DNA from: Paludibacteraceae bacterium
Lineage (GTDB): Bacteria > Bacteroidota > Bacteroidia > Bacteroidales > Paludibacteraceae
DNA: 58,598 bases
Reading direction: 5' to 3'
Assembly (NCBI GenBank): GCA_017546705.1
Contig: JAFYSB010000004.1
Coordinates: 1 to 58,598 of the forward strand
A model generated the notes under the pieces. It saw only the letters and a program-made list of their open reading frames with translations, had not been told where the DNA came from and did not search any database. The position numbers were made by a program, and so were the translations under genes. Of the stretch, positions 16,907 to 25,842 are shown piece after piece; the first letter of the stretch is position 1, and every line of letters begins with the position of its first letter.

Positions 16907-17989
16907 TTAATAAATTGGAACATTCTTAAATGATATGTATGTATTTCCCATTATTTGATTAATCCATACACCCAATTTTATGGTCAAAGTGGTTGCTGAT
17001 TTAGGGACGTTTTGCACGGTTACAGTACCTGTACAAGGCAGATCTTCTGGAAAAGCGACTCCAATGGCATTACTCCAAGCATTGCCTTGATTGCGAAATG
17101 TCATATATTGGCGATTGTACGAATTGCCTGAGTCATCAAAAATAACAGAAGCACCTGTATAGTTTTCGGCAGGTTTAATTTGGATATTTACACCTCCCAA
17201 TCCAAGATTGGTTAAACGATAGGTGAATATCACATTGGATCCACTACGGCTACAACTCACTATCTCAGCCTTCACTTGACTACTACAACTTTCTATTTTG
17301 GCAGAAGCATAAGATGGAGTTGAAGGAGTTGCTGCTGTTGATTGGCTACGTGATGAAGAAGGTGATGAGGAATAGGTCGGTGAAGAAGATGATGAGGAAG
17401 AGGAGGACGACGAGGATGTTGGCGAAGATGATGAGGAAGAGGATGAGGAAGAGTATGAAGGATAAGAAGAAGATGATGATGAATATGAAGGAGTATATGG
17501 TCTATAGGTGGATTGATTTTGACGCCCTACCAACTCACCTGCCAATGCTTTACAAGCAGAAAATAGATTTCCTAAACTCCCATTTTGCAATTCGCCATAT
17601 TGTGTGGCAGGATTAGAGATTTTTCCAGTCTCTATATTTACCAAATTAGCTTCTAAATAATAATAATTTTCTTCTTTGGTGATTTTCATAATACACACAA
17701 AGTCCACACCATGCATAGCACCTAATTTAGCCCGAGTAGAATCGTCCACCATTCCTGATTGTTGGAAATTATGTTCCTGCATGATTTGGTCAATGTCCGT
17801 TCGTGAAAAAGCTGCATAACCCGATTGTGACGCAATAGCTTTGACCATTTCACCACGAATCATTTGTTTCTCAATCATTTTCACATTAGCAGTTGTAGCC
17901 AATGGTTCGAGCATTGCTACTTGAATTTCTTCTGCAACACAATTTATTTGTGCAAGAAATAATACAATGAATAATAAAACTTTTTTCAT
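16907..17989 (-). CDS. CsgG-like secreted protein with long serine-rich linker
   Basis: 360 residues from the ATG at 17989; an in-frame GTG at 17998 is a weaker alternative. Signal peptide about 1-20 (QINCVAEE could also be read as a late lipobox-like site). Residues 20-150 align by eye with the N-terminal domain of the DGR target (IQVAMLEPLATTANV, DIDQIMQEHNFQQSGMV, GVDFVCIMKITKE). About 65 residues of Ser/Pro/Tyr-rich, low-complexity linker follow, then a beta-rich C-terminal domain with NVIFTYRLTNLG and NAIGVAFPEDLPC. The same N-terminus carries different C-termini in adjacent genes, suggesting a shared assembly or export partner. Confidence 0.88.
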   Translation of the reverse strand: MKKVLLFIVLFLAQINCVAEEIQVAMLEPLATTANVKMIEKQMIRGEMVKAIASQSGYAAFSRTDIDQIMQEHNFQQSGMVDDSTRAKLGAMHGVDFVCIMKITKEENYYYLEANLVNIETGKISNPATQYGELQNGSLGNLFSACKALAGELVGRQNQSTYRPYTPSYSSSSSSYPSYSSSSSSSSSSPTSSSSSSSSSSSSPTYSSSPSSSRSQSTAATPSTPSYASAKIESCSSQVKAEIVSCSRSGSNVIFTYRLTNLGLGGVNIQIKPAENYTGASVIFDDSGNSYNRQYMTFRNQGNAWSNAIGVAFPEDLPCTGTVTVQNVPKSATTLTIKLGVWINQIMGNTYISFKNVPIY

Positions 17990-18128
17990 TTTATACACGA
18001 CTTTAACGTATCCGCACTTTATAATATCCTATCCGACATTTTTAATTATACCAAAATCATAAGTACACTCGGCATGATAGTGCTTAGGAATAGTAATCAA
18101 ACATACCTCCTAAGCACTAAACGTAGCA

Positions 18129-18872
18129 TCAATTTTGCGACAACATTTTTTCTAACTCTGCTTTGAACCTTTCGTAATCTAGATCTAATTCTAACTCCTG
18201 ATCTGCCTGCATGCCATCGTAAAGAGGTTGAAGAATCTCGTCAGCATCTATCTCAATTGCCACATAACCTTTGTACAATTTTTCACCATCCAAGATATAT
18301 GATGTTGATTTTCGACATATGATACGATATCCTATCGCTTGATCTACAGAAGTATTAATCATCTGTTCTATGCGGCTACTTGATTCGCGTGAAGTAGGTC
18401 TTCCGCTTCCACTAATACGAGATGATTTATTGTAGTGAGAATGGAGTGCTTGAACATATGAACTAATTTGAGATGCCAGTGCATATTGAGCCTCTGAACG
18501 AGCAATATCTATTGCAAATTGTTGATCATAATCTTCTCCAAAAGCCATAGCACGGAGCACTTCTTTGGTGCTAAAATATTCTCCACATGGCATATTATCT
18601 ACCACCTCTTTTGCAGCTTCTTCACGAGCCTTTTCTTTAGCTCTTTCTTCCGCTTTCTTTTGAGCGTCTATTTGCGCATTCATAGCAGCTTGTTCACTAA
18701 GTAGATTAGCCTTACGTATGTCATGACGCAATTCTGAAATTTCCGCCTCTTGACGTTGTTGTTGTTTCCAACGTTCTGTTTCTGCCTCCTTAATATCTTT
18801 ACGAGTTTGCGCATAAATAGGAGCAACTCCAAACAAAAGAGATAAAAGAACTATATAAAATTGTGTTTTCAT
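18129..18872 (-). CDS. Secreted LPP20-like protein with coiled coil
   Basis: 247 residues: signal peptide (about 1-21, ending IYAQ), a charged coiled-coil stretch rich in Glu, Lys and Ala (about 24-95), then an LPP20-like region (about 95-225) with AFGEDYDQQFAIDIARSEAQ, ALASQISSYVQ and GEKLYKGYVAIEIDADEI. Its C-terminus (LELDLDYERFKAELEKMLSQ) parallels LEIEFNREEFRKFAEDKMKR of the lipoprotein encoded at 19373-19954. This indicates a family with members repeated in the operon. Probably periplasmic or peptidoglycan/outer-membrane associated. Confidence 0.87.
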   Translation of the reverse strand: MKTQFYIVLLSLLFGVAPIYAQTRKDIKEAETERWKQQQRQEAEISELRHDIRKANLLSEQAAMNAQIDAQKKAEERAKEKAREEAAKEVVDNMPCGEYFSTKEVLRAMAFGEDYDQQFAIDIARSEAQYALASQISSYVQALHSHYNKSSRISGSGRPTSRESSSRIEQMINTSVDQAIGYRIICRKSTSYILDGEKLYKGYVAIEIDADEILQPLYDGMQADQELELDLDYERFKAELEKMLSQN

Positions 18873-18938
18873 TATTACTAATTATTTTATATTACTCCAT
18901 CTTCTCATTTGCATAGATAGAGTTATGTTATTTATAAA

Positions 18939-19376
18939 TTATTCACAATCAGTAAAGTCATCGAATTGTGGATCCACGTTACCATAGCGCGCTACCTGCC
19001 ACAAGATAGACACACGAATATTCATATTGACAGTGCTATTCTCAATATACTCACATGCCTTGTTAAGTTGCAATCGCACTTGTGATGGTTGAACGTTGAT
19101 ATTATTGATGATATCTTGCGTCTGCTCCTGTTCGGAGGTATTGAGATCCACAGCCACGCCCAACTTCCAACGACTCTCCTGAATTGCCGTAGCAAAGGCT
19201 TTGGCGTAAGCTTGATCGTATGTTCTCGCCTCTGCTGTAGTCACTCGATAATAATACATTGCTTTTCTAGGTGCTTTAGGCAGACGTGTTAACCAAGAAG
19301 GACGAGAGGCATTGGTTTGTGCCTCCAATGAAAAGGCACAAACCAATGTAAGTATGACTATTACTAATTTTCTCAT
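18939..19376 (-). CDS. Small secreted LPP20-associated protein
   Basis: 145 residues with a signal peptide (about 1-19, ending LEAQ). The mature part has PSWLTRLPKAPRKAMYYYRVTTAEA followed by a helical stretch AYAKAFATAIQES, the general pattern of proteins that accompany LPP20 lipoproteins in Bacteroidetes. It overlaps the upstream lipoprotein gene by 4 nt (ATGA), so the two are probably translated together. No enzymatic motif. Confidence 0.83.
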   Translation of the reverse strand: MRKLVIVILTLVCAFSLEAQTNASRPSWLTRLPKAPRKAMYYYRVTTAEARTYDQAYAKAFATAIQESRWKLGVAVDLNTSEQEQTQDIINNINVQPSQVRLQLNKACEYIENSTVNMNIRVSILWQVARYGNVDPQFDDFTDCE

Positions 19377-19954
19377 TTGCCTTGGGCTGCTTGCATACGT
19401 TTCATCTTATCCTCTGCAAATTTGCGGAACTCTTCACGGTTAAATTCAATTTCGAGTTCTTCATTGCGGCTCAATTGACTAGTCAAATTTTCAATCAATT
19501 GTTGCTTTGGGATTTGAATAGCAACCCAATACTCAAACAAACCATCTTGCAAAACAAAACCTTTTTCACAGGTTTGTTGTGCATCATTTAATTCTTTTTC
19601 TACCAAAGTTGCAAACTCACCTTCAATAATGCTTTGTACTTTAGCAGCCTGTGCTTCACCCGCTACATTGCGGCTATAATCAGTAGATAATCCTTGAACA
19701 AAACCACCTAATTTCTCACGTACCATAGCCTTAGCATTTTGTAATGCTGTACGGCGTGCATTTTGTTGATTAACAGCTGTTGCGGTACCTGTTCCACGGT
19801 AATAATCAGCATCATCAAAACCATTCTCTGCACATGGAATCTCAATAGCAGTGCGTTGATAGCCTGGATTTTGCGCTACTTGTTGAATTTGTTTTTGGCT
19901 TCCACATGATGCAAACATTCCTACTGCGAGGATTGATAAAAGAATTTTTTTCAT
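19373..19954 (-). CDS. LPP20-like lipoprotein, first gene of the DGR operon
   Basis: 193 residues with a lipobox (MFASCG, Cys17), so lipid-anchored. The mature part has the LPP20 pattern: DADYYRGTGTATAVNQQNARRTALQ (helix starting near 50), then VREKLGGFVQGLS and GLFEYWVAIQIPKQQL. It opens the run 19954 to 14007 that ends with the DGR. No promoter of the usual form lies between it and the structured RNA at 20028-20421, so expression probably depends on transcription through that RNA. Confidence 0.9.
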   Translation of the reverse strand: MKKILLSILAVGMFASCGSQKQIQQVAQNPGYQRTAIEIPCAENGFDDADYYRGTGTATAVNQQNARRTALQNAKAMVREKLGGFVQGLSTDYSRNVAGEAQAAKVQSIIEGEFATLVEKELNDAQQTCEKGFVLQDGLFEYWVAIQIPKQQLIENLTSQLSRNEELEIEFNREEFRKFAEDKMKRMQAAQGK

Positions 19955-20027
19955 TGTTTTGTGTTTTTAATTAGTTAATATTAACATTAAGCTCATCTAA
20001 TATGAGTTTTTTTCAACCAATTAGACA

Positions 20028-20421
20028 CAAAATAAAAGCGTGAAACTTGCTATTTGCCAGTTCCACGGTTTGAGGCTCTCGCATTGCCCAGAATAATAGA
20101 ACTGACAACGCGAAGCCCACGCCGAATATAAATATTCTCCGTGCTATTTATTAGTTAAGGTACGCGTGTGCGCATACGTATATACGCAAAAGACGTACCA
20201 TAACAGGCACAAGAGGGATATTCTATATCCCGTAGGGCATCTATCGTTGCTAAGTCCTGATTATTCCTGAAATTTGCGAGATTTCAAACCGCCAGAACAG
20301 AGCGCAATAAACGCCTTTTTAATATGTCTGCAAAACCCCTATCCGTAGTTCAGCATCGTTCAACATTGTTCAGTATTGTCCAATGTTGTCAAAAACGCAG
20401 ACATCCCTTAGTTGGGTTTCG
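20028..20421 (-). ncRNA. Structured RNA, copy A
   Basis: Starts just after a strong promoter (20427-20458) and ends with a hairpin CGTGGAAC...GTTTCACG plus CTTTTATTTT (20028-20068). The conserved core (20028-20331) aligns with copies B and C: GACATATT, a small GCG-UUUAUU-CGC hairpin, a long-range stem (20275-20291 with 20066-20083), a second stem AAUAAU/AUUAUU, the invariant CGAUAGAUGCC and a GGGAUAU/AUAUCCC hairpin. About 140 nt of extra 5' sequence contain TGTCTGC, which can pair with GCAGACA. It lies directly upstream of the lipoprotein/DGR operon. The ends are approximate. Family not recognised. Confidence 0.8.
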
Positions 20422-20426
20422 CGCTG

Positions 20427-20458
20427 CAAAGGTACAACAAAATTTGCGGATATGCAAA
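20427..20458 (-). promoter_or_regulatory. Promoter of structured RNA A and probably of the DGR operon
   Basis: TACCTTTG at 20434-20427 and TTTG at 20458-20455 on the minus strand, spacer 20 nt. The -33 and spacer sequences are nearly the same as those of copies B and C. Confidence 0.85.
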
Positions 20459-20460
20459 TT

Positions 20461-20640
20461 TTTAAGGGGAAAAGTGAAAGGTGTAGGGTGTAAAGTGTAG
20501 AGTGTAGGGTGTAGAGGCGGGGGATACTCGGCGAATGAACGCCGAGAGATAGGTAGCAAAGTACGGGGAAAGTATTGGATGGTAATGGATTGGTATCGAA
20601 GTGGTAACGAGGTAGTTTCGAGAAAGAAAGCGGAAAGAAA
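20461..20640. repeat. Intergenic repeat module shared with the right end
   Basis: It contains tandem GTGTAGGGTGTAAAGTGTAG units, a CTCGGCG...CGCCGAG hairpin (20528-20547) and the blocks GGGAAAGTATTGGATGGTAAT and GTATCGAAGTGGTAACGA. The last two recur at 58152-58203. No coding capacity is evident. Confidence 0.7.
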
Positions 20641-20810
20641 GGGATTTAATAACACTTTTTTTACATTCCCACTGATCTCACGGATTAACACGGATAGCAA
20701 AGAAGATCAGTGCAAATCAGTGAAATCCGTGGGAACACCGAAGCTACTGCCACTCCACGCAGCCCAAATACAGAGAAAACGAGCCTAAAAATAAACTTTT
20801 GCTCGTTTTT
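20636..20810 (+). repeat. Leader module upstream of deoD
   Basis: Second copy of the module at 139-332, with the same order of blocks. TTCCCACTGATCTCACGGATT at its start can pair with CAGTGAAATCCGTGGGAA further on, giving a long hairpin upstream of the promoter. Confidence 0.75.
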
Positions 20811-20842
20811 TTTGTATTTGTGCATTTTTTTTTGTACCTTTG
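20811..20842 (+). promoter_or_regulatory. Promoter of deoD
   Basis: TTTG at 20811-20814, TACCTTTG at 20835-20842, 20-nt spacer. It is divergent from the structured RNA A promoter about 350 nt away. Confidence 0.8.
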
Positions 20843-20882
20843 CCGCTGAAATTATATATCATTCATAATTTATAAATTCAAA

Positions 20883-21593
20883 ATGACTATGAATACACCT
20901 ACACCACACATTGGAGCACAGTACGGCGAAATAGCCGAGACAGTCATCATGGCAGGTGATCCACTACGCGCAAAGATGATGGCAGAGAAATATTTGGAAA
21001 ATCCAGTGCAATTTAATAATGTACGCGGTATGCTCGGTTTTACCGGCACCCACAACGGCAAACGTGTGAGCGTGATGGGACACGGCATGGGTATCCCTTC
21101 GATTGGTATCTACACCTATGAGTTGTACAACTTCTACGGTGTAAAGACCATTATCCGTGTGGGCAGTTCGGGTAGCATCCACAAGGATTTGAATGTAGGC
21201 GACTTGGTCATTGCTATGGGTGCTTGCACCAACAGCAATTATGCAGCGCAATACGAATTGCCAGGTACCTACGCACCTATTGCCGACTTCGATCTATGCC
21301 GCCGCGCAGCCGAAGCTGCTGAGAAATTTGGCTACCGCTATAAAGTGGGCAATGTGTTCTCATCTGACACCTTCTACACCGAGAATGCGCACAACGACAA
21401 ATGGATCAACATGGGCGTTTTGGCAGTGGAGATGGAAGCACCTGCACTGTATATGAACGCTGCACGCAGTGGCAACAAAGCGCTGGTAATCTGTACGGTA
21501 TCGGATAATATCCTGACTGGTGAGGCGACTACTGCCGAAGAACGTCAAAACAGTTTCACCCACATGATGGATGTGGCATTTAGTTTGCTATGA
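20883..21593 (+). CDS. deoD: Purine-nucleoside phosphorylase, hexameric type
   Basis: Phosphorolysis of purine (deoxy)nucleosides in salvage. The 236-residue length and the sequence [17 protein letters not shown], the [16 protein letters not shown] segment, IRVGSSGSI and [12 protein letters not shown] are those of DeoD. The phosphate-binding Arg, the EME active-site segment (about residues 180-182) and a C-terminal SDNILTGE are present. It overlaps the following gene by 4 nt (ATGA), so the two are likely co-expressed although their functions look unrelated. Confidence 0.96.
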   Translation: MTMNTPTPHIGAQYGEIAETVIMAGDPLRAKMMAEKYLENPVQFNNVRGMLGFTGTHNGKRVSVMGHGMGIPSIGIYTYELYNFYGVKTIIRVGSSGSIHKDLNVGDLVIAMGACTNSNYAAQYELPGTYAPIADFDLCRRAAEAAEKFGYRYKVGNVFSSDTFYTENAHNDKWINMGVLAVEMEAPALYMNAARSGNKALVICTVSDNILTGEATTAEERQNSFTHMMDVAFSLL

Positions 21594-22549
21594 GAAAAGT
21601 TTGGTTAGTTAGTTTGCTATTGCTCACTAACCTACTCTATGCAGAACGCACGATAGAGCCTGTGGTCTATGGCGACATGGATCAATGGTTGGTGCGTTAT
21701 GTCAAAGAGTCGAAGATTCTTGGCGGTCAGACAAAGACACTGTATGCCATCGCGCCTCAAGACACGATAAGGGACAACCAAGCATATGTGCCAGCAGAAG
21801 GCAACCCCTGGGGGTGCAGTGCGACGTATGCACGATTTATGGGTATTGAGACTGCGATGGAGAGATCGGTGGAACCAGAACCACGTGGATATGGCTACTG
21901 CTGCCGATTGAAGAATGTACTCTCGCATGTCAATATCGGTGATATCTATGCAATGGTTTCTGGCACCATATATATGGGACAAGCCCTGGAGCCACTGGGT
22001 ATTCAGGCCAAGAGCAAACCCTATACAGCCATTGATTTTGGTACGCCATTTACCAAACACCCCATCGCCTTCATGCTTGATTATAAGGCACGGATAGCTG
22101 ATTCGGATAGTCTGATTACCACCGAGAGGAACAAACCAGAGGTAGTAGCTGGACATGATTGCGCGGTAATCTTTATTTATCTGCAACACCGCTGGGAAGA
22201 CAAGGAGACAGGTAAGATATATGCCCGTCGTGTAGGCACTGCCTACGAACGGATATGCAGTACGATTCCTGAATGGGTGAACAATCACGAGATTCCCATC
22301 CGCTGGGGCAACATCACCAATGATCCCGATTATCAAGAATATGAACGCCTGAACAATCGGGATATGATGACCCGCAATTCCAAAGGGAAGATGGTCAAAA
22401 TAGAAGAAGTGGGTTGGAGCATAGACGAACCAACGCATATCGTGATGTATATCTCATCCAGCGATGCAGGCGTATTCCGAGCCTACGAGGGTAACACACT
22501 GTGGGTGGACAACCTACGATTCGTGTATGAAGAAGAAAAAGAGCAATAG
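21590..22549 (+). CDS. Secreted PCMD-type (putative carbohydrate metabolism domain) protein
   Basis: 319 residues with a signal peptide (about 1-18, ending LLYA). The mature protein begins [21 protein letters not shown] and continues with [30 protein letters not shown] and [13 protein letters not shown], and ends in a beta-rich [25 protein letters not shown] segment giving VDNLRF. This order matches the PCMD family of Bacteroidetes surface proteins, whose role is not established. The last codons lie in a palindromic terminator shared with kdsB. Confidence 0.8.
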   Translation: MRKVWLVSLLLLTNLLYAERTIEPVVYGDMDQWLVRYVKESKILGGQTKTLYAIAPQDTIRDNQAYVPAEGNPWGCSATYARFMGIETAMERSVEPEPRGYGYCCRLKNVLSHVNIGDIYAMVSGTIYMGQALEPLGIQAKSKPYTAIDFGTPFTKHPIAFMLDYKARIADSDSLITTERNKPEVVAGHDCAVIFIYLQHRWEDKETGKIYARRVGTAYERICSTIPEWVNNHEIPIRWGNITNDPDYQEYERLNNRDMMTRNSKGKMVKIEEVGWSIDEPTHIVMYISSSDAGVFRAYEGNTLWVDNLRFVYEEEKEQ

Positions 22550-22567
22550 AATTCTATTGCTCTTTTT
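22536..22567. terminator. Perfect 32-bp palindromic bidirectional terminator
   Basis: A5, GAGCAATAGAATTCTATTGCTC, then T5: a perfect palindrome that acts as a T-tailed hairpin on both strands. It overlaps both convergent stop codons and encodes the shared C-terminal KEQ of the two proteins. Confidence 0.92.
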
Positions 22568-23342
22568 GTAAATATTCGATTGCTTTCTCTAAGTCTTGCG
22601 GAGTATCTATTCCTATCGAAACGGTATGACATTCAGCTACTTTGATGGTCAAGCCATGTTCCAGCCAACGCAACTGCTCAAGACATTCCGCCAATTCCAA
22701 TGGCGTTTGACGGAGTTGTGTAATGCGTTGCAGTACATCAGCTCGATAAGCATACATACCTATATGGCGATAGAACTGCCCCTTGCGCAACCACTCCGAC
22801 TGCTCTACCCCACGCAAATAGGGCACAACGCTGCGCGAGAAATACACCGCCTTACCAAGAAAAGAAGTATTCCGATCTGCTGCCACGACTACCTTCACGT
22901 AATTGGGATTAGCCAAATCATCCCATGTATTCTGCGATGTGAAGGGATGCACCAAGGTCGCAATTTCAGTATCTGCATCGGAGAAACAATCCATCAAGGC
23001 AGTAATCTGAGATGGTTGGATGAAAGGTTCATCACCTTGGATATTTACCACCACCGTTTGATGATCAACCCAATCTGCTGTTTGTCGAGCAATGGTATAG
23101 GCTTCTTGCACGCGATCGGTGCCACAAGCATGGTGGGATGAAGTCATTACCACATGTCCGCCAAAGGCCTTGACACACTGATAAATGCGCTCATCATCTG
23201 TAGCAACGATCACATTATCAAGCGCTTTAGAAGCCTGTTCATATACACGCTGTATCATAGGCTTACCGCCTAAATCTGCCAATGGTTTTCCTGGGAACCT
23301 TGAACTGGCATAGCGTGCGGGTATGATACCGATAAACTTCAC
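22554..23342 (-). CDS. kdsB: 3-deoxy-manno-octulosonate cytidylyltransferase (CMP-KDO synthetase)
   Basis: Activates KDO with CTP for lipopolysaccharide core synthesis. The 262-residue protein starts with the nucleotide-binding signature IIPARYASSRFPGKPLADLGGKPM and has ATDDERIY, TSSHHACGTDRVQEA, the VVVNIQGDEPFI motif and a C-terminal GIDTPQDLEKA. It sits just downstream of the wzc-like gene (3 nt) in the same direction, consistent with an envelope polysaccharide cluster. Confidence 0.96.
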   Translation of the reverse strand: MKFIGIIPARYASSRFPGKPLADLGGKPMIQRVYEQASKALDNVIVATDDERIYQCVKAFGGHVVMTSSHHACGTDRVQEAYTIARQTADWVDHQTVVVNIQGDEPFIQPSQITALMDCFSDADTEIATLVHPFTSQNTWDDLANPNYVKVVVAADRNTSFLGKAVYFSRSVVPYLRGVEQSEWLRKGQFYRHIGMYAYRADVLQRITQLRQTPLELAECLEQLRWLEHGLTIKVAECHTVSIGIDTPQDLEKAIEYLQKEQ

Positions 23343-23345
23343 GTG

Positions 23346-25808
23346 TTATGCTTCCTCCTCGTCGTCGATATATTTATGAGTAGGTTCGTCCTTTCGCTTG
23401 CTTACACGCGTACGGATATAATCAATAGCACCATATGAACGTTTGTTCTTGCCTTCGCCGTAGCCATATCCATAGCCGTAACCATAACCATAGCCGTAAC
23501 CGTAACTACCGTAGGTGTAGCCATAGCCTCTACCAGACTTCATTACTGGTATATCAGAGAGAATCAAATTGATTTTCTCTTTATGGTTAATAGCCAATGT
23601 TTCCAATGTCTGCTTTGCGAACGATTTATTGGTCTCCATACAACGCAACACGAAGAGTGTCAAGTCGGTTTGTTCAATCAAAGACAATGCGTCTGGTACA
23701 ATACCTACTGGCGATGAATCCAATACGATATATACATAGCGCTCACGTAATTTATTAAGCAGGTCAGTCAATTTCTCGCTACGAATCAACTCACCTGGGT
23801 TAGGTGGAATCGTACCTACAGGTATGACGTCATATCCCAATTTCTCGTTCTTAATAATGATATCTTCCAACTCACAATCACCTATCAGATAATTGGTTAC
23901 ACCTATTTTTGGCGCAGGTATACCTAACTTTTCGTGTACGTTTGGCTTACGAATATCCAAGTCCATCAATAGGGTTGGATGACCGCTCATTGAGTACAAT
24001 GATGCTAAGTTGGTACTGATAAATGTCTTTCCATCGCCCGATTGAGTAGAAGTGACAGTAATCGTCATATTCGTCTTTCGGAGCAACTTAAACTCAATTC
24101 GCGTTCTTATTGTACGTAGCATCTCGGCATAACTTGAACGAGGATGATTACGCGCATATGTAGGATTTTGCGATTTCACATGACGCAAACTACCCAGCAA
24201 ATCAAAATCGCTCAGTTTCTCAGCCTCTTTTGGTGTACGAATCTTATTATTGAGCAATTCAGATAACACCAATAGCAACAATGGAATAATCAAACCGATA
24301 GCCAGATAGGTCATCATGTTCTTGCGTTTCTCCTTGCTATTCATCGCATAGGTAGTACGTGCTTTATCCATCACCTCACTATCTGGGGTGTTACCTGCTT
24401 TCTGGATTTCAGCCTCAGCACGTTTTTGGAGGAAGAACGTGTAATAGTTGTCATCAATACGGTAGTTACGCTCGATGGCAACCATCTGCAATTCCTTTTC
24501 TGGCAATGATTGAATCTCACGCTCTACATCGCGCATGCGGTATTGCAAATCTTTCTTCTCAATTTCCAATGAAGTACGCATTGAAGAAACCACCTCTGAA
24601 ATAGCCAACTTCACATTGTCAATATCGCTTGTATATTTCGCATAATATACATTTTTTTCACTCAAATCACCACGTTGGATATGCAAGTCGTTTAATTGTT
24701 GTACCAGTTGCATCAACATTGGCTCGTTCAAACCTAAAGATGCAGGGGCAACTACTGAGCCTTGCTCAATCTTTTTATCTAAATAGTTAGACAAATAATC
24801 CAAATAGGTCTCTTTCAAGCGCAATGCCATTTGCTGTTGGTCATATACGCTCACTCGTCCCATCAATTCACCTGCATAAGAACCTACATCCACAAATCGA
24901 TTCTCTTGACGGAAGCCAGTCATGGCACTCTCGCTGACAGTCAAACTCTTTTGTAGCACCTCCAACTGTTGGTTGATAAATGCAATTGACTTATCAGCTA
25001 CCATGTTCTTGCGCTCAACATTCTGCAAGAGGTAGATTTCACAGAGTTTATCAATAAAATCCCTATCACGAGCAGGAGTTTCACTCACCAATTGAATACC
25101 CAAGACGGTACTTTGCTCTGTCAAGAAATTCAATTGCAGACGAGACGAGAACTCTTCCGTCAGACTTCCTGTACTACGAAAACGGAAATAGATATGCTGC
25201 CCCTCACGCATCATCATATCGGTAGGCCATATGGTGGCAGTGAACAAGGAAGTTTGCAATTCTTTACCATATTGAGTGGTATATAAGAAGTCATAATCTT
25301 CGGTGGTGGTCGTTATCTGCAATTTTCCGCCATCCAACACTTCGCACTTGAACAAATGCTCATACGCTGTAGGTTCCAGACGAGCATACTCCACGATGAT
25401 TGGCGTATTGCGATAGATATTGCGAGTCTTAAAACGACCTTGGGTAATATACTCCACATTCATAAACGGAAGTGAGTCCACTGTACGACGTATCAAGTCG
25501 TAACTACCCATGATAATCAATTGGTTATTCACGTTTTTATAACCAGCTTCCACACCGAAGCCATGCATTAGCGATTGCGCTCCATAAACGCTACCACCCG
25601 ATTCTTGGATAATCATCGTACCAGTTGTAAGGTAGCGCTCAATCACACTCTTATTCTTCAAATAAGCCAATGAAAAAGCGATTACACCAGCTATTACAAA
25701 CAAATACCAATGACGAATTATGCGGAGTACCCACTCCATGATATCAAAATTCGACTTCTCCTCCTCAAAAGGCATCACAACTTGAGGTTGTACATCATTT
25801 TGCGCCAT
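23346..25808 (-). CDS. Wzc-type polysaccharide co-polymerase / tyrosine autokinase
   Basis: 820-residue inner-membrane protein controlling exopolysaccharide length and export. An N-terminal Wzz segment with TM1 (about 31-48, WYLFVIAGVIAFSLAYL) is followed by a long periplasmic coiled-coil part, a second TM (about 505-525, MMTYLAIGLIIPLLLLVLSEL) and a cytoplasmic BY-kinase domain with Walker A' SGDGKTFISTNLA (near 595), Walker A-type DLDIRKPNVHEKLG and LDSSPVG. The tail has an almost uninterrupted Tyr-Gly repeat, the autophosphorylation cluster, unusually regular here. The Wza-type genes follow on the upstream side. Confidence 0.94.
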   Translation of the reverse strand: MAQNDVQPQVVMPFEEEKSNFDIMEWVLRIIRHWYLFVIAGVIAFSLAYLKNKSVIERYLTTGTMIIQESGGSVYGAQSLMHGFGVEAGYKNVNNQLIIMGSYDLIRRTVDSLPFMNVEYITQGRFKTRNIYRNTPIIVEYARLEPTAYEHLFKCEVLDGGKLQITTTTEDYDFLYTTQYGKELQTSLFTATIWPTDMMMREGQHIYFRFRSTGSLTEEFSSRLQLNFLTEQSTVLGIQLVSETPARDRDFIDKLCEIYLLQNVERKNMVADKSIAFINQQLEVLQKSLTVSESAMTGFRQENRFVDVGSYAGELMGRVSVYDQQQMALRLKETYLDYLSNYLDKKIEQGSVVAPASLGLNEPMLMQLVQQLNDLHIQRGDLSEKNVYYAKYTSDIDNVKLAISEVVSSMRTSLEIEKKDLQYRMRDVEREIQSLPEKELQMVAIERNYRIDDNYYTFFLQKRAEAEIQKAGNTPDSEVMDKARTTYAMNSKEKRKNMMTYLAIGLIIPLLLLVLSELLNNKIRTPKEAEKLSDFDLLGSLRHVKSQNPTYARNHPRSSYAEMLRTIRTRIEFKLLRKTNMTITVTSTQSGDGKTFISTNLASLYSMSGHPTLLMDLDIRKPNVHEKLGIPAPKIGVTNYLIGDCELEDIIIKNEKLGYDVIPVGTIPPNPGELIRSEKLTDLLNKLRERYVYIVLDSSPVGIVPDALSLIEQTDLTLFVLRCMETNKSFAKQTLETLAINHKEKINLILSDIPVMKSGRGYGYTYGSYGYGYGYGYGYGYGYGEGKNKRSYGAIDYIRTRVSKRKDEPTHKYIDDEEEA
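23457..23528 (-). repeat. Hexanucleotide repeat encoding the Tyr-Gly tail of Wzc
   Basis: Imperfect TAYGGN-type hexamers encode at least eight successive Tyr-Gly pairs just before GEGKNKRS. Slippage in multiples of six would change the number of phosphorylatable tyrosines without breaking the frame. Confidence 0.8.
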
Positions 25809-25842
25809 ACTATTCTATTTTTCGTAAATTACTAATTATTGT

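Noticed and set aside
20028..20421. tmRNA, RNase P RNA or a retron msr-msd
   Set aside because: No tag-peptide frame with a CCA-type tRNA end, no RNase P core motifs, and no retron RT next to it. The three copies also argue against single-copy housekeeping RNAs.
20389..20700. 103-codon ORF in the repeat module
   Set aside because: It is made of repeat sequence (HPTLYTLHPTPFTF) and spans the promoter of the structured RNA.
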